NCBI RefSeq assembly: GCF_040907265.1
Contig: NZ_JBFOHP010000002.1
Span: 2,938,501-3,002,500 of the forward strand
Direction of reading: 5' to 3'
Source: Streptomyces sclerotialus
Lineage (GTDB): Bacteria > Actinomycetota > Actinomycetes > Streptomycetales > Streptomycetaceae
Length of the DNA stretch: 64,000 nt
A program made the translations under genes and the position numbers. This document shows positions 1 to 9,487 of the stretch, piece after piece (positions within the stretch are counted from its first letter, which is position 1; each line of letters starts with the position of its first letter). The notes under the pieces were generated by a model. That model saw only the letters and a list, made by a program, of their open reading frames with translations. It made no database searches and was not told where the DNA came from.

Positions 1-1
1 A

Positions 2-25
2 CGGGTCGTCGGCTCGTACGACCCG
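2..25 (-). terminator. Possible terminator of the Gly/Asp-rich secreted protein gene
   Basis: Perfect 8-bp inverted repeat (arms 2-9 and 18-25, 8-nt loop), about 33 bp beyond the stop codon of the minus-strand gene ending at 58. There is no U-run, as is usual for Streptomyces terminators. Confidence 0.45.
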
Positions 26-57
26 CATCGTACCGATCAGGGACCGGCCGGCCGTCA

Positions 58-975
58 CTAGCGTGCCACCCAGGTGCCGGAACGGTCCTTCGAACCGTCG
101 CCCTGGTCGTCGTTGCCGCCGTTGTCGTCGTGGTTGTCGCTGCCGTCGTGGTCGTCGTTACCGCCGTTGTCCTTGTGGTCGCCACCGTCGCCGTGGTCGT
201 CGTGCCACTTGCCGTCGTCGTGGCCGTTGTCGTCGTGGCCGCCGTCGGGGCAGTCGTCGTGGCCGCCGTTCCAGTCCCCGTCGCCGTTGTCGCCGTTGCC
301 GTCGTCGCCGTTGCCGTCGTCGCCGTTCCCGCCGCCGTTGTCGTTGCCGTTCTCGTTGTCGCCGCCACCGCCGCCGCTGTTGCCGTCGTCGCTGCCGCCG
401 CCACCGCTGTTGTCGTTGTCGCCGCCGCCCCCGCCGCCGTTGTCGCCGCCGGGGTTGTCGCCGCCGCCCCCGCCGCTGTTGTCGCCGCCGGGGTTGTCGT
501 CACGGGCGGGGTTGGAGTCCGGGTTCGAGTTCGGCTGTTCCGTACCTCCGGCGGCCGGGGCGTTGCAGTTGCCGATGGTGTTCGTACGGAAGATCACCCG
601 GTCGCCGACCCGCGCGGTGAGGCCACTGCCCTCCACGCACCGGCCGTTGACCTCCCTGGTCACATTCCCTCGGATGGTGATCCGCTCGCCGCTGGCGCTC
701 TCGCCCTGGCAGTCGACCCTGGCGCTGCCGCCGCCCGCGCCGGGGGTGGCCTCCGGTGCGCCGCCGTTCGGCGCCGACGCCGTACAGCTGAGCCAGCGGA
801 CGTCGACGCTCTCCCACTCCAGTGCCCGCGTCCCCTGGCGGTCCGTCGTCACCGCTATCGCGGATGTGTTGGAGTAGCCGGACGGCTCACACGCCGCTGT
901 TCCGGCGGCCACCGCACCCGCGGCACCCGCCGCTGCCAACGCCCGTAACCAACGGCCCCGCACGCGTCCCTTCAT
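58..975 (-). CDS. Secreted or lipid-anchored protein with Gly/Asp/Asn/His-rich C-terminal half
   Basis: A 305-residue protein if it starts at the ATG at 975; an upstream in-frame extension to 1122 would run into the divergent osmC gene and is unlikely. Residues 1-30 form a Sec-type signal (basic start, Ala/Gly-rich core) ending in TAAC before EPSG, a poor lipobox, so lipoprotein status is uncertain. A compact domain with several Cys follows (about 30-150). The last roughly 150 residues are almost only G, D, N, H and S in short repeats, with His-Asp clusters that could bind divalent metal (inference). No family recognised. Codons in the tail are still G/C-ending, and the reverse strand shows long meaningless frames because of the GNC-type repeats. 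Confidence 0.75.
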   Translation of the reverse strand: MKGRVRGRWLRALAAAGAAGAVAAGTAACEPSGYSNTSAIAVTTDRQGTRALEWESVDVRWLSCTASAPNGGAPEATPGAGGGSARVDCQGESASGERITIRGNVTREVNGRCVEGSGLTARVGDRVIFRTNTIGNCNAPAAGGTEQPNSNPDSNPARDDNPGGDNSGGGGGDNPGGDNGGGGGGDNDNSGGGGSDDGNSGGGGGDNENGNDNGGGNGDDGNGDDGNGDNGDGDWNGGHDDCPDGGHDDNGHDDGKWHDDHGDGGDHKDNGGNDDHDGSDNHDDNGGNDDQGDGSKDRSGTWVAR

Positions 976-1115
976 GCCCCGCAGCGTGCCATCGCCGCCA
1001 CGCGGCCCGACAGGCCCGCTCCGGCCAACTCCGCGCGGCGCTCCCCCGGCCGGCCCGACCATCACTAACCTGGGCCGCGAAAAGTTGAGTTCCGCCACAT
1101 ACGGGAGCGACCCAC

Positions 1116-1544
1116 ATGGCAACGACGCGCACGGCCAAGACCCACTGGGAAGGCAACCTGCTGGAGGGCAAGGGCCAGGTGGCCCTGGACTCCTCCGGCA
1201 TCGGTACGTACGACGTGAACTGGCCGGCCCGCGCCGAGCAGCCGAACGGCACGACCAGCCCCGAGGAGCTGATCGCGGCGGCCCACTCCTCCTGCTACTC
1301 CATGGCGTTCTCGCACGGCCTGGCGGGCAAGGGCTACACCGTCGAGACGGTCGACACCCAGGCCGATGTCACCTTCCAGCCCGGCGAGGGCATCACCGGC
1401 ATCGTGCTGACCGTGAAGGCCAGTGTCCCCGGCCTGTCGGAGAACGACTTCCAGGCGGCGGCCGAGGACGCCAAGAAGAACTGCCCGGTCAGCCAGGCCC
1501 TGGCGGGCGTCAAGAACATCACGCTCAACGCCACGCTGATCTGA
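1116..1544 (+). CDS. osmC: OsmC/Ohr-family peroxiredoxin
   Basis: A 142-residue protein of normal OsmC length. The family reduces organic hydroperoxides and peroxides with two cysteines; both are present here, Cys60 (in SSCYSMA) and Cys123 (in KKNCPVSQA), in the usual places. ATG start with GGGAG-like Shine-Dalgarno about 8 nt upstream. It is divergent from the secreted protein gene and convergent with rsmE, so it is probably monocistronic. Cytoplasmic. The member type (OsmC versus Ohr) was not resolved further; the sequence looks more like the OsmC subgroup. Confidence 0.9.
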   Translation: MATTRTAKTHWEGNLLEGKGQVALDSSGIGTYDVNWPARAEQPNGTTSPEELIAAAHSSCYSMAFSHGLAGKGYTVETVDTQADVTFQPGEGITGIVLTVKASVPGLSENDFQAAAEDAKKNCPVSQALAGVKNITLNATLI

Positions 1545-1586
1545 CACCACCCGATCCGGCGCGCAAGGCCGTACGGCCCGCGGGGC

Positions 1587-2330
1587 TCAGTCCCAGCGGC
1601 CCGTGCGGCCCAGCAGCAGTGCCGTGGCGGCCGTGCCGGCCGTGGAGGTCCGCAGGACGCTCGCGCCCAGCCGGTACGGCTTCGCCCCGGCCGCCGCGAA
1701 CAGCTCCAGCTCCTCCGGCGAGACGCCGCCCTCGGGCCCGACGACGAGCACGATGCCGCCGTCGGCGGGGAGTTCGGCGCGGGCCAGCGGCTCGCTGCCC
1801 TCCTCGTGCAGTACGGCGGCGAAGGCCGCACCGGACAGCAGCTCCGCCACGCCCTTCGTCGACGCGGCCGCCGCGACCTCGGGGAACGTCAGCCTGCGTG
1901 CCTGCTTCCCGGCTTCCCGCGCCGTGTTGCGCCACTTCGTCAGCGACTTGGCGCCCCGCTCGCCCTTCCACTGCGTCACGCAGCGGGCCGCCTGCCACGG
2001 CACGATCGCGTCCACGCCGGTCTCGGTCATGGTCTCCACGGCCAGTTCGCCGCGGTCGCCCTTGGGCAGCGCCTGGACGACCGTGATGCGCGGCCGCGGC
2101 GGCTCCTCGGTCCGTACGTCCGTCACCGCGACGTCCAGCCGGTCCTTGCCCTCGACCGCGGCGACCGTCCCGTACGCGCCCGTGCCCGCGCCGTCCGTCA
2201 GCACGATCTCCTCACCGACGCGCAGCCGCCGAACGGACACCGCGTGCCGTCCCTCGGGGCCGTCCAGGGTGAGGGCCACGCCCGGCGCGGCGCCGGCCAG
2301 CGAGTCGACGAGGAAGACCGGGGCGGTCAC
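1587..2330 (-). CDS. rsmE: 16S rRNA m3U1498 methyltransferase RsmE
   Basis: 247 residues from the GTG at 2330. RsmE is a SPOUT methyltransferase that methylates U1498 of 16S rRNA using S-adenosylmethionine. The N-terminal PUA-like region (DGPEGRHAVSVRRLRVGEE) and the C-terminal trefoil-knot signature (VVGPEGGVSPEELELF, then LGASVLRTSTAGTAA) are clear. The GTG overlaps the stop of the upstream nitronate monooxygenase gene by 4 nt (GTGA), so the two are probably translationally coupled. A longer reading to 2471 would overlap that gene for no reason. Confidence 0.93.
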   Translation of the reverse strand: MTAPVFLVDSLAGAAPGVALTLDGPEGRHAVSVRRLRVGEEIVLTDGAGTGAYGTVAAVEGKDRLDVAVTDVRTEEPPRPRITVVQALPKGDRGELAVETMTETGVDAIVPWQAARCVTQWKGERGAKSLTKWRNTAREAGKQARRLTFPEVAAAASTKGVAELLSGAAFAAVLHEEGSEPLARAELPADGGIVLVVGPEGGVSPEELELFAAAGAKPYRLGASVLRTSTAGTAATALLLGRTGRWD

Positions 2331-3433
2331 GGGGCACTCCCAAGGGATCCGGGTCCGGCGGGGCCGGAGGGGTTCGACACGGCACGTGCCGCGGCCAGTT
2401 CGGCCACCAGCACCTCCATCAGGTCTGCCGCGGGCAGCCGCCGGGCCAGCCGGTGGCCCTGGCCCGCCCACAGGTTCATGGCCTGCGGGTCACCGGCCTG
2501 CGCCGCGGCCTTGCGGACCGGCGAGGTGAGGTGGTGGACGGCCGGATAGGCGGCCGGGGCGTACGGGCCGTGCTCGCGCAGGAAACGGTTCACCAACCCG
2601 CGGGCCGGGCGCCCGGAGAACGCCCGGGTCAGCTCCGTACGGGCGAACAGCGGGTCGGTCAGGGCCTGCTTGTGCAGCGGGTGGGCGCCGGATTCGGGGC
2701 AGGCCAGGAACGCCGTACCGAGCTGCGCCGACACCGCGCCCGCCGCCAGCACGGCGGCTATCTGCGCGCCGCGCATCAGCCCGCCCGCCGCGATCACCGG
2801 CAGCCGGACGGCCTCGCGGACCTCGGCGATCAGCGTCAGCAGGCCGACGCCCGCGCCGGTGCCGTCGCTCTGCGGGTCGTCGCGGTGGGTGCCCTGATGG
2901 CCGCCCGCCTCCGTGCCCTGAACGCACACGGCGTCGGCACCGGCCTCCTGCGCGGCCCGCGCCTCGGCGGCCGTGGTGACCGTCACGACGGTGTACGTGC
3001 CTACCCGGGCCAGGGATTCCACGGTCTCGGCTGTGGGGCAGCCGAAAGTGAAGGAGACGACCGGTACCGGGTCCTCACGCAGGATGGCGAGCTTGGCGTC
3101 GTAGTCGTCGTCGGTGGCGCCGTGGGCGTCACCGAGCGCGGTCCCGTACCAGGTCTCCTCGCCCGCGAGCTGCTCGCGGTAGACCTCGACGGCCGCGTCG
3201 TCCGCGAGCTCGGGCTGCGGCATGAAGAGGTTCACGCCGAAGGGGCGGCCGGTCAGCCCGCGCAGCCGCTCGATCTCCTGGTACATGCCGTCGGCCGTCT
3301 TGTATCCGGCGGCGAGGAAGCCCAGGCCGCCGGCGGCGCTGACGGCCGCGGCCAGCTCGGGACACGAGGCGCCGCCGGCCATGGGCGCCTGCACGATCGG
3401 GTGAGGGCTCAGCTCGGTCAGCGCGGTGGGCAT
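2327..3433 (-). CDS. Nitronate monooxygenase-like flavoprotein
   Basis: About 368 residues; starts possible at ATG 3433 or GTG 3439. The 2-nitropropane dioxygenase family uses FMN to oxidise nitronates. Seen here: N-terminal VQAPMAGGAS, the AGGLGFLAAGY segment, a phosphate-binding end (VIAAGGLMRG), and GTEAGGHQG, which carries the His regarded as catalytic in the family. It lies just upstream of, and overlaps, rsmE. The substrate cannot be told from sequence; the family also includes enoyl-ACP reductase-like members. Confidence 0.85.
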   Translation of the reverse strand: MPTALTELSPHPIVQAPMAGGASCPELAAAVSAAGGLGFLAAGYKTADGMYQEIERLRGLTGRPFGVNLFMPQPELADDAAVEVYREQLAGEETWYGTALGDAHGATDDDYDAKLAILREDPVPVVSFTFGCPTAETVESLARVGTYTVVTVTTAAEARAAQEAGADAVCVQGTEAGGHQGTHRDDPQSDGTGAGVGLLTLIAEVREAVRLPVIAAGGLMRGAQIAAVLAAGAVSAQLGTAFLACPESGAHPLHKQALTDPLFARTELTRAFSGRPARGLVNRFLREHGPYAPAAYPAVHHLTSPVRKAAAQAGDPQAMNLWAGQGHRLARRLPAADLMEVLVAELAAARAVSNPSGPAGPGSLGSAP

Positions 3434-3506
3434 GCCCACATCGTGTCACGCGTCACGGCCGCCCCCCGAATCGGGGAGCGACCGTGTACACAGCGTTCAG
3501 CGCCTC

Positions 3507-4640
3507 TCATCGTCCGTTGAAGGCATCTTTCAACCGCGAGAACAGCCCCTGCTGGCCCGGCTGGAACTGGCCCGTCGGGCGTTCCTCGCCGCGGAGCTTG
3601 GCGAGCCGGCGCAGCAGCTCCTCCTGCTCCGGGTCGAGCTTGCCCGGGGTCTGGACCTCGACGTGGACGACCAGGTCACCGCGGCCGCCACCGCGCAGGT
3701 GCGTGATGCCGCAGCCGTGCAGCGGGATGGACTGGCCGGACTGGGTGCCGGGCCGGATGTCGACGTCGCGTACCCCGTCCAGCGTCTCCAGCGGACACTT
3801 CGTGCCCAGCGCCGCCGCGGTCATCGGGATGGTGACCGTGCAGTGCAGGTCGTCGCCGCGCCGCTGGAAGACCGGGTGCGCGACCTCGTGGATCTCGACG
3901 TACAGGTCACCGGCCGGGCCGCCGCCGGGGCCGACCTCGCCCTCGCCCGCGAGCTGGATGCGGGTGCCGTTGTCCACACCGGCCGGGATCTTGACGGTGA
4001 GCGTACGGCGCGACCGGATGCGGCCGTCGCCCGCGCACTCGGGGCACGGGGTCGGCACGACCGTGCCGAAGCCCTGGCACTGCGGACAGGGCCGGGAGGT
4101 CATGACCTGGCCCAGGAAGGACCGGGTGACCTGCGAGACCTCACCGCGACCGCGGCACATGTCACAGGTCTGCGCGGAGGTGCCGGGCGCGGCGCCCTCG
4201 CCGGAGCAGGTCGTGCACACCACGGCGGTGTCGACCTGGATGTCCTTGGTCGTACCGAACGCGGCCTCGTTCAGCTCCACGTCCAGCCGGATCATGGCGT
4301 CCTGGCCGCGGCGGGTGCGCGAGCGCGGCCCGCGCTGCGACGCCGTGCCGAAGAACGCGTCCATGATGTCGGAGAAGTTGCCGAAGCCCGCGCCGAAGCC
4401 GCCGGCACCGGCGCCGCCGCCCTGGGAGTTCGGGTCCCCGCCGAGGTCGTAGACCTGCTTCTTCTGCGGGTCCGACAGCACCTCGTAAGCGGCGTTGATC
4501 TCCTTGAACCGCTCCTGGGTCTTGGGATCCGGGTTCACGTCCGGGTGCAGCTCGCGCGCCAGCCGCCGGAAAGCCTTCTTGATCTGGTCCTGCGAGGCGT
4601 CGCGGCTGACACCGAGGACCGCGTAGTAGTCCGTGGCCAC
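3507..4640 (-). CDS. dnaJ: Chaperone DnaJ (HrcA-linked copy)
   Basis: 377 residues. J domain at 1-70 with the HPD motif (ELHPDVNP), Gly/Phe-rich linker, four CxxCxGxG-type zinc motifs ([32 protein letters not shown]), then the C-terminal substrate-binding domains. It stimulates DnaK ATPase and binds unfolded protein. GTG start at 4640 directly abuts the hrcA stop (no spacer), so it is an hrcA-dnaJ operon under the CIRCE element. This is the dnaJ2-type locus of Streptomyces; the dnaK operon copy lies elsewhere. Confidence 0.96.
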   Translation of the reverse strand: MATDYYAVLGVSRDASQDQIKKAFRRLARELHPDVNPDPKTQERFKEINAAYEVLSDPQKKQVYDLGGDPNSQGGGAGAGGFGAGFGNFSDIMDAFFGTASQRGPRSRTRRGQDAMIRLDVELNEAAFGTTKDIQVDTAVVCTTCSGEGAAPGTSAQTCDMCRGRGEVSQVTRSFLGQVMTSRPCPQCQGFGTVVPTPCPECAGDGRIRSRRTLTVKIPAGVDNGTRIQLAGEGEVGPGGGPAGDLYVEIHEVAHPVFQRRGDDLHCTVTIPMTAAALGTKCPLETLDGVRDVDIRPGTQSGQSIPLHGCGITHLRGGGRGDLVVHVEVQTPGKLDPEQEELLRRLAKLRGEERPTGQFQPGQQGLFSRLKDAFNGR

Positions 4641-5657
4641 TTACGACTCCGCCAGGATCTGTCCGACGTAACGTGCCACTGCGCGTACCGCTCCCATCGT
4701 TCCGGGGTAGTCCATGCGGGTCGGTCCGACCACGCCGAGTTTGGCGACTGCCTCGTCGCCCGAACCGTAGCCGACGGCGACGACCGATGTGGAAGTGAGG
4801 CCTTCGTGAGCGTTCTCGTGCCCGATGCGCACGGTCATGCTCGAATCCTTGGCTTCTCCCAGCAGCTTGAGCAGCACGACCTGCTCCTCAAGTGCCTCCA
4901 GCACCGGCCGGATCGTCAGCGGGAAATCATGTCCGAAGCGCGTGAGATTGGCGGTACCGCCGATCATCAGCCGCTCCTCGGTCTCCTCCACCAGAGTTTC
5001 CAGCAACACCGACAGCACTGTCGAGACCGTGCCCCGGTCCTCCGTCTCGAAGGACTCGGGAAGGTCCTGCACCAGCTGCGGCACGTCGGTGAACCGGCGT
5101 CCCACGACACGGCTGTTGAGCCGGGCCCGCAGGTCCGCCAGAGACGTTTCGCCGAACGGCGCGGGGCAGTCGATCATGCGCTGCTCGACCCGTCCGGTAT
5201 CGGTGATCAGGACGAGCATCAGCCGGGCCGGTGCCAGCGACAGCAGTTCCACGTGCCGGACGGTGGACCGGGTCAGCGAGGGGTACTGCACCACCGCGAC
5301 CTGCCGGGTCAGCTGCGCGAGCAGCCGCACCGTACGGGCCACGACGTCGTCGAGGTCCACCGCGCTGTCGAGGAAGCTGTGGATCGCCTTGCGCTCGGGA
5401 CCCGACAGCGGCTTGACCGCCGCCAGCTTGTCGACGAAGAGGCGGTAACCCTTGTCGGTGGGGATACGGCCGGCGCTGGTGTGGGGCTGCGCGATGTAGC
5501 CCTCGTCCTCCAGCGCGGCCATGTCGTTACGGACGGTGGCCGGTGAGACGCCGAGGTGGTGGCGCTCCGTGAGCGCCTTGGAGCCGACCGGCTCCTCGGT
5601 GCCGACGTAGTCCTGGACGATGGCACGCAGCACTTCGAGTCTGCGTTCGCTGAGCAT
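4641..5657 (-). CDS. hrcA: Heat-inducible transcription repressor HrcA
   Basis: 338 residues, the usual length. N-terminal winged helix ([32 protein letters not shown]) binds the CIRCE operator; the rest is the GAF-like dimerisation part. The ATG at 5657 is chosen because GGAGGTG lies 8 nt upstream; a longer reading to 5996 would run through the operator. HrcA represses chaperone genes and loses activity on heat shock. First gene of an hrcA-dnaJ operon, autoregulated through the CIRCE at 5745-5769. Confidence 0.96.
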   Translation of the reverse strand: MLSERRLEVLRAIVQDYVGTEEPVGSKALTERHHLGVSPATVRNDMAALEDEGYIAQPHTSAGRIPTDKGYRLFVDKLAAVKPLSGPERKAIHSFLDSAVDLDDVVARTVRLLAQLTRQVAVVQYPSLTRSTVRHVELLSLAPARLMLVLITDTGRVEQRMIDCPAPFGETSLADLRARLNSRVVGRRFTDVPQLVQDLPESFETEDRGTVSTVLSVLLETLVEETEERLMIGGTANLTRFGHDFPLTIRPVLEALEEQVVLLKLLGEAKDSSMTVRIGHENAHEGLTSTSVVAVGYGSGDEAVAKLGVVGPTRMDYPGTMGAVRAVARYVGQILAES

Positions 5658-5744
5658 CGCGCACACCTCCAGTCCCGCGCTTTTCCCAGGCCGTCTCCGG
5701 CCGCCTGACCGGGGCCGCAGGTCCGGCCGGGGTCCGACCGTCCC

Positions 5745-5769
5745 TGGCACTCGACCGGTCCGAGTGCCA
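5745..5769 (-). promoter_or_regulatory. CIRCE operator (HrcA binding site)
   Basis: Perfect inverted repeat TGGCACTC - 9 nt - GAGTGCCA, matching the CIRCE consensus (TTAGCACTC-N9-GAGTGCTAA) in its actinobacterial form. It lies about 88 bp upstream of the hrcA start, where HrcA would bind and repress hrcA-dnaJ. Confidence 0.93.
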
Positions 5770-5941
5770 AACCCCGGTCCAGTGTACGGCCGGGTAGCAC
5801 GGCCAGGGCAAGGCCGGGCGACACGGCTCGCGGCCCGGCGGGCCACCGTATCGCGCCGGGACCGGTCCATGCCCCCGGGATCCGCCCAGGTCAGCCGGGC
5901 GGCCGCGCGCGATTTCCCGGTATCCGGGCTAGCGTCGCGGT

Positions 5942-6676
5942 ATGGGCACGACTTGGGAAGAGGCAGGCTGGGAGCGGCTCGCGGACGGCGTCGCACGCCG
6001 TCGGCTGCCGGGCTGGGACGCCACCGTCGGGGTCGTGGCCGGCACCACCGGCGTCCTCATGATCGACACGGGGTCCGGGCTGCGCGAGGGCGCGGAGCTG
6101 CGCCGCCAGGTGCGCGAGGTGCTCGGCCGTGAGGTGACCCACATCGCCCTCACCCATCCGCACTTCGATCATGTGCTCGGCACGGCGGCGTTCGCGGGCG
6201 TGACCGTCTTCGGCGCGACCGGGCTCGCCGAGCTGCTGCGGCGCGAGCCGGAGGCGCTGCTCGGCGACGCGGTACGCAACGGGGCCGATCCCGGCGCGAC
6301 CGCCGAGGCCGTGGACATCGTGGTGGTCCCGGAGCACGCGGTGTGCGGCGAACGCACCCTGGAGCTCGGCGACCGCCGCGTCCTGCTGGCCAACGTCGGG
6401 CCCGGGCACACCGCGCACGACCTGGCGGTCTGCGTACGGTGCGGGCCCGGCGAGCCGGAGATCGTCTTCTGCGGCGACCTCGTCGAGGAGTCGGGCGAGC
6501 CGCAGGCCGGCCCCGACGCGCTGCCCGCGTGCTGGCCGGGGGCGCTGGACCGGCTGCTCTCCCTCGGGGGCGAGGACGCGCGGTACGTCCCCGGGCACGG
6601 CGCCGTCGTGGATGCCCGCTTCGTCCGTGCCCAGCGCGACGAGCTCGCCCGCCGCTTCGGCGTGTCGCCCGTCTAG
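5942..6676 (+). CDS. MBL-fold metallo-hydrolase
   Basis: 244 residues. Metallo-beta-lactamase fold with the metal-binding HPHFDH (His72, His74, Asp76, His77), a later GHTAHDL metal ligand site and GDLVEE carrying the bridging Asp. The closing PGHGAVVDA is typical of the fold. Likely a cytoplasmic hydrolase (thioesterase or glyoxalase II-like); the substrate is unknown. Divergent from hrcA and 39 bp upstream of the DUF3097 gene, in the same direction, so probably co-transcribed with it. Confidence 0.85.
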   Translation: MGTTWEEAGWERLADGVARRRLPGWDATVGVVAGTTGVLMIDTGSGLREGAELRRQVREVLGREVTHIALTHPHFDHVLGTAAFAGVTVFGATGLAELLRREPEALLGDAVRNGADPGATAEAVDIVVVPEHAVCGERTLELGDRRVLLANVGPGHTAHDLAVCVRCGPGEPEIVFCGDLVEESGEPQAGPDALPACWPGALDRLLSLGGEDARYVPGHGAVVDARFVRAQRDELARRFGVSPV

Positions 6677-6715
6677 CCCACCCGAGGGGCGCCGTCCGCG
6701 CATATCGTCTGTCGA

Positions 6716-7552
6716 ATGCGCAGCAGACAGTACGGTCCCGACCTCACTCCCCCATGGAAGAAGCAGCGCCCCGCGCCCGAGGTGCCGGCCGAGCCCGATC
6801 TCGTCGTCGAAGAGGTCGCCACCGGCTTCTGCGGGGCCGTCATCCGCTGCGAGAAGACCGCCGAGGGACCGACGGTCACCCTGGAGGACCGCTTCGGCAA
6901 GCACCGGGTCTTCCCGATGACGCCCCGCGGCTTCCTCCTGGAGGGCAAGGTCGTCACCCTCGTTCGCCCCTCCGCCGCGTCCGCACGCCCCCAGGGACCG
7001 CAGCGCACCGCCTCGGGCTCCCTCGCCGTGCCCGGCGCCCGCGCCCGGGTCGCCCGCGCCGGCCGCATCTACGTCGAGGGCCGCCACGACGCGGAACTGG
7101 TCGAACGCGTCTGGGGTGACGACCTGCGCATCGAAGGCGTCGTGGTGGAGTACCTGGAGGGCGTCGACGCTCTTCCTTCGATCGTCCGCTCCTTCTCCCC
7201 CGGCCCGGACGCCCGCCTCGGCGTCCTCGTCGACCACCTGGTGCCCGGCTCCAAGGAGTCCCGCATCGCCGCGTCGGTCACGGACGCGAACGTCCTGATC
7301 GTCGGCCATCCGTACATCGACATCTGGGAGGCCGTGAAGCCGGCGTCCGTCGGCATCCCCGCCTGGCCGTCCGTCCCGCGCGGCCAGGACTGGAAGACGG
7401 GCGTCTGCCGGGCCCTCGGCTGGCCGGAGAACACGGGGGCCGCGTGGCAGCGGATCCTCGGCTCGGTGCGTACGTACAAAGACCTTGAGCCGGCGCTGCT
7501 GGGGCGGGTGGAGGAGCTGATCGACTTTGTTACGGCCGGCGATGGCGCCTGA
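6716..7552 (+). CDS. DUF3097 family protein
   Basis: 278 residues, full length for this actinobacterial family of unknown function. Recognisable features: N-terminal YGPDLTPPWKK, a small beta-barrel-like region with VTLEDRFGKHRVFPM, then a Toprim-like core (IYVEGRHDAELVERVWGDDL, VVVEYLEGVD, VLVDHLVPGSKE) in which Glu and Asp residues could bind Mg2+ (inference). The 3' end overlaps the convergent Uma2 gene by about 23 bp. Confidence 0.85.
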   Translation: MRSRQYGPDLTPPWKKQRPAPEVPAEPDLVVEEVATGFCGAVIRCEKTAEGPTVTLEDRFGKHRVFPMTPRGFLLEGKVVTLVRPSAASARPQGPQRTASGSLAVPGARARVARAGRIYVEGRHDAELVERVWGDDLRIEGVVVEYLEGVDALPSIVRSFSPGPDARLGVLVDHLVPGSKESRIAASVTDANVLIVGHPYIDIWEAVKPASVGIPAWPSVPRGQDWKTGVCRALGWPENTGAAWQRILGSVRTYKDLEPALLGRVEELIDFVTAGDGA

Positions 7553-8108
7553 CCTTCGGCAGTGTGCCGAAGCCGCTGGTGTCCAATTCGATGCCGAGCA
7601 TGTCAAGTGGCACCGGGGCGCCGAACTTGACCGTCCGCTCCACCTCATAGTCGGCTTGCTCGCCCTTGCCTGTCGGTTCGGTGAGCAGGAGGCACTCGGC
7701 CTCGAACGGATCGATGATCAGGTACGCGGGCACCGATCCAGCGGCGTAGATGGAACGCTTGACGCCATAGTCCGCGTCGCCGGTGCTCTTGGAGACGACC
7801 TCCACCAGCAACGTGACGGCCGGGGAGGGGATGAGGCGGCCCGGCCCCTCGACAGCCCCCTTCTCGAACACTACGAGATCCGGCTGCGGCTCACTGCTCT
7901 CGCCGGGGATGGCAATGTCTTGGGTCTGGAGACGGTGCCAACGCTCCCGTGGGATCTGGTCCTGAACATCCTGCACGATCCAGTTGTGGACCCGATCGGG
8001 CCCCGCCATCATCACGATGTTCCCCCGCAAGAGCTCGATCTTGTACCCCTCGAAGAGCTCGGGGTGCTCGTCGAATACAGCGATCATGCGCTCGTCCACA
8101 GCGGTCAT
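7530..8108 (-). CDS. Uma2 family (DUF820) restriction-endonuclease-fold protein
   Basis: 192 residues from the ATG at 8108, which has GGAGG 9 nt upstream; the ATG at 8126 has no such site. The Uma2 family has a PD-(D/E)xK fold: here QPDLVVFEK, then LLVEVVSKSTGDADYGVKR and YLIIDP supply the Asp, Glu-Val and Lys positions. Members are abundant in Streptomyces and cyanobacteria and their biological role is unsettled. No methylase or partner gene is adjacent. Confidence 0.82.
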   Translation of the reverse strand: MTAVDERMIAVFDEHPELFEGYKIELLRGNIVMMAGPDRVHNWIVQDVQDQIPRERWHRLQTQDIAIPGESSEPQPDLVVFEKGAVEGPGRLIPSPAVTLLVEVVSKSTGDADYGVKRSIYAAGSVPAYLIIDPFEAECLLLTEPTGKGEQADYEVERTVKFGAPVPLDMLGIELDTSGFGTLPKVRRHRRP

Positions 8109-8208
8109 CTCCGTGGTCCTCCACATTCGCCGCGTGCTGTCGGCGGCAGCCTAGGGACAGCGTAGGCAACGTCACTCGGAAACTGCAGCAGTTCACTCCC
8201 GCGAGTGA

Positions 8209-9441
8209 TCAGTCCACCAGATCCCGCACCACCGCGTCCGCGAGGAGGCGGCCGCGGAGGGTGAGGACGGCGCGGCCCTCCTCGTACGGGCCGGGCTCCA
8301 GGAGGCCGTCGGAGAGGGCCTCCTCCGCTGCCGCGAGACCCGCCGGGCGCAGCAGCTCCAACGGACACCCCGCCGCCAGCCGCAGCTCCAGCAGGATGCG
8401 CTCCACCCGGCGGTCCTCGTCCGCCAGGACTTCGCGGCCCGCGCCCGGCGACCGGCCCTCGCTCAGCGCCTGCGCGTACGCGCCCGGGTGCTTCACGTTC
8501 CACCAGCGGACGCCGCCGACGTGGCTGTGCGCGCCGGGGCCCGCGCCCCACCAGTCGGCGCCGGTCCAGTACAGCTCGTTGTGGCGGCAGCGGGCCGGCT
8601 CGGACGTGGCCCAGTTGGAGACCTCGTACCAGGTGAAGCCCGCGGCGGTCAGGGTCTCCTCGGCGATGAGGTAACGGTCGGCGTGCTCGTCGTCGTCCGT
8701 CATCGGGACCTCGCCGCGGCGGATGCGGCGGGCGAGCTGGGTGCCTTCCTCCACGATGAGCGCGTACGCGGAGACGTGGTCGGGGCCCGCGCCGACCGCC
8801 GCGTCCAGGGAGGCCCGCCAGTCGTCGTCGGACTCACCGGGCGTGCCGTAGATCAGGTCCAGGTTGACGTGGTCGAAGCCGGCCGCGCGGGCCTCGGCGA
8901 CGCAGGCCTCGGGGCGGCCCGGGGTGTGCGTACGGTCCAGGATCTTGAGGACGTGCTGCCGGGCGCTCTGCATGCCGAAGGAGACCCGGTTGAAGCCGCC
9001 CGCGCGGAGTTCCGCGAGGTAGCGCGGGTCGACGGACTCCGGGTTCGCCTCGGTGGTGATCTCCGCGTCCGGCGTGAAGCCGAATTCGTCGCGAATGGCG
9101 GCGAGCATGCGGGAGAGGTCGGCGGCCGGCAGCAGCGTGGGCGTACCGCCGCCGACGAAGACCGTCTCGACCTGGCGGGGGTCCGCGCCGAGGATCTTGC
9201 GGGCCTGCCGGATCTCCTCGATCAGGGTGTCGGCGTAGTTCTCGCGCGAGGCGAGCGCACCGCCGGAACCGCGCAGCTCGTTCGCGGTGTAGGTGTTGAA
9301 GTCGCAGTATCCGCAGCGGGTCGCGCAGTACGGCACGTGCAGATAGAACCCGAGCGGCCGCTCGCCCGCTCCGTCCAGGGCGGAGGCGGGCAGCGCCCCG
9401 TCCTCGGGCATGGGCTCGCCGTCGGGGAGTGCAGAAGGCAT
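8209..9441 (-). CDS. hemW: Radical SAM haem chaperone HemW
   Basis: 410 residues. Radical-SAM cluster motif CxxxCxxC at Cys39, Cys43, Cys46 (YCATRCGYCDF), then VFVGGGTPTLL, TEANPES, and RVSFGMQSA. The C-terminal HemW domain includes RCRHNELYWTGADWWGAGPG. HemN-like proteins that lack coproporphyrinogen oxidase activity and act in haem delivery carry this architecture; the four-Cys HemN pattern with an extra Cys after CxxxCxxC is absent here. Its place between hrcA-dnaJ and the downstream genes is the usual Streptomyces one. Confidence 0.92.
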   Translation of the reverse strand: MPSALPDGEPMPEDGALPASALDGAGERPLGFYLHVPYCATRCGYCDFNTYTANELRGSGGALASRENYADTLIEEIRQARKILGADPRQVETVFVGGGTPTLLPAADLSRMLAAIRDEFGFTPDAEITTEANPESVDPRYLAELRAGGFNRVSFGMQSARQHVLKILDRTHTPGRPEACVAEARAAGFDHVNLDLIYGTPGESDDDWRASLDAAVGAGPDHVSAYALIVEEGTQLARRIRRGEVPMTDDDEHADRYLIAEETLTAAGFTWYEVSNWATSEPARCRHNELYWTGADWWGAGPGAHSHVGGVRWWNVKHPGAYAQALSEGRSPGAGREVLADEDRRVERILLELRLAAGCPLELLRPAGLAAAEEALSDGLLEPGPYEEGRAVLTLRGRLLADAVVRDLVD

Positions 9442-9487
9442 ACGTCCATTGTCCGGTACTCGGCGAGTGCCCCCTTCCGCCGTCCCG

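Noticed and set aside
74..948. Long plus-strand frames over the Gly/Asp-rich gene
   Set aside because: They result from GNC/CGN repeats of the real minus-strand gene; no start signals and composition is that of a shadow.
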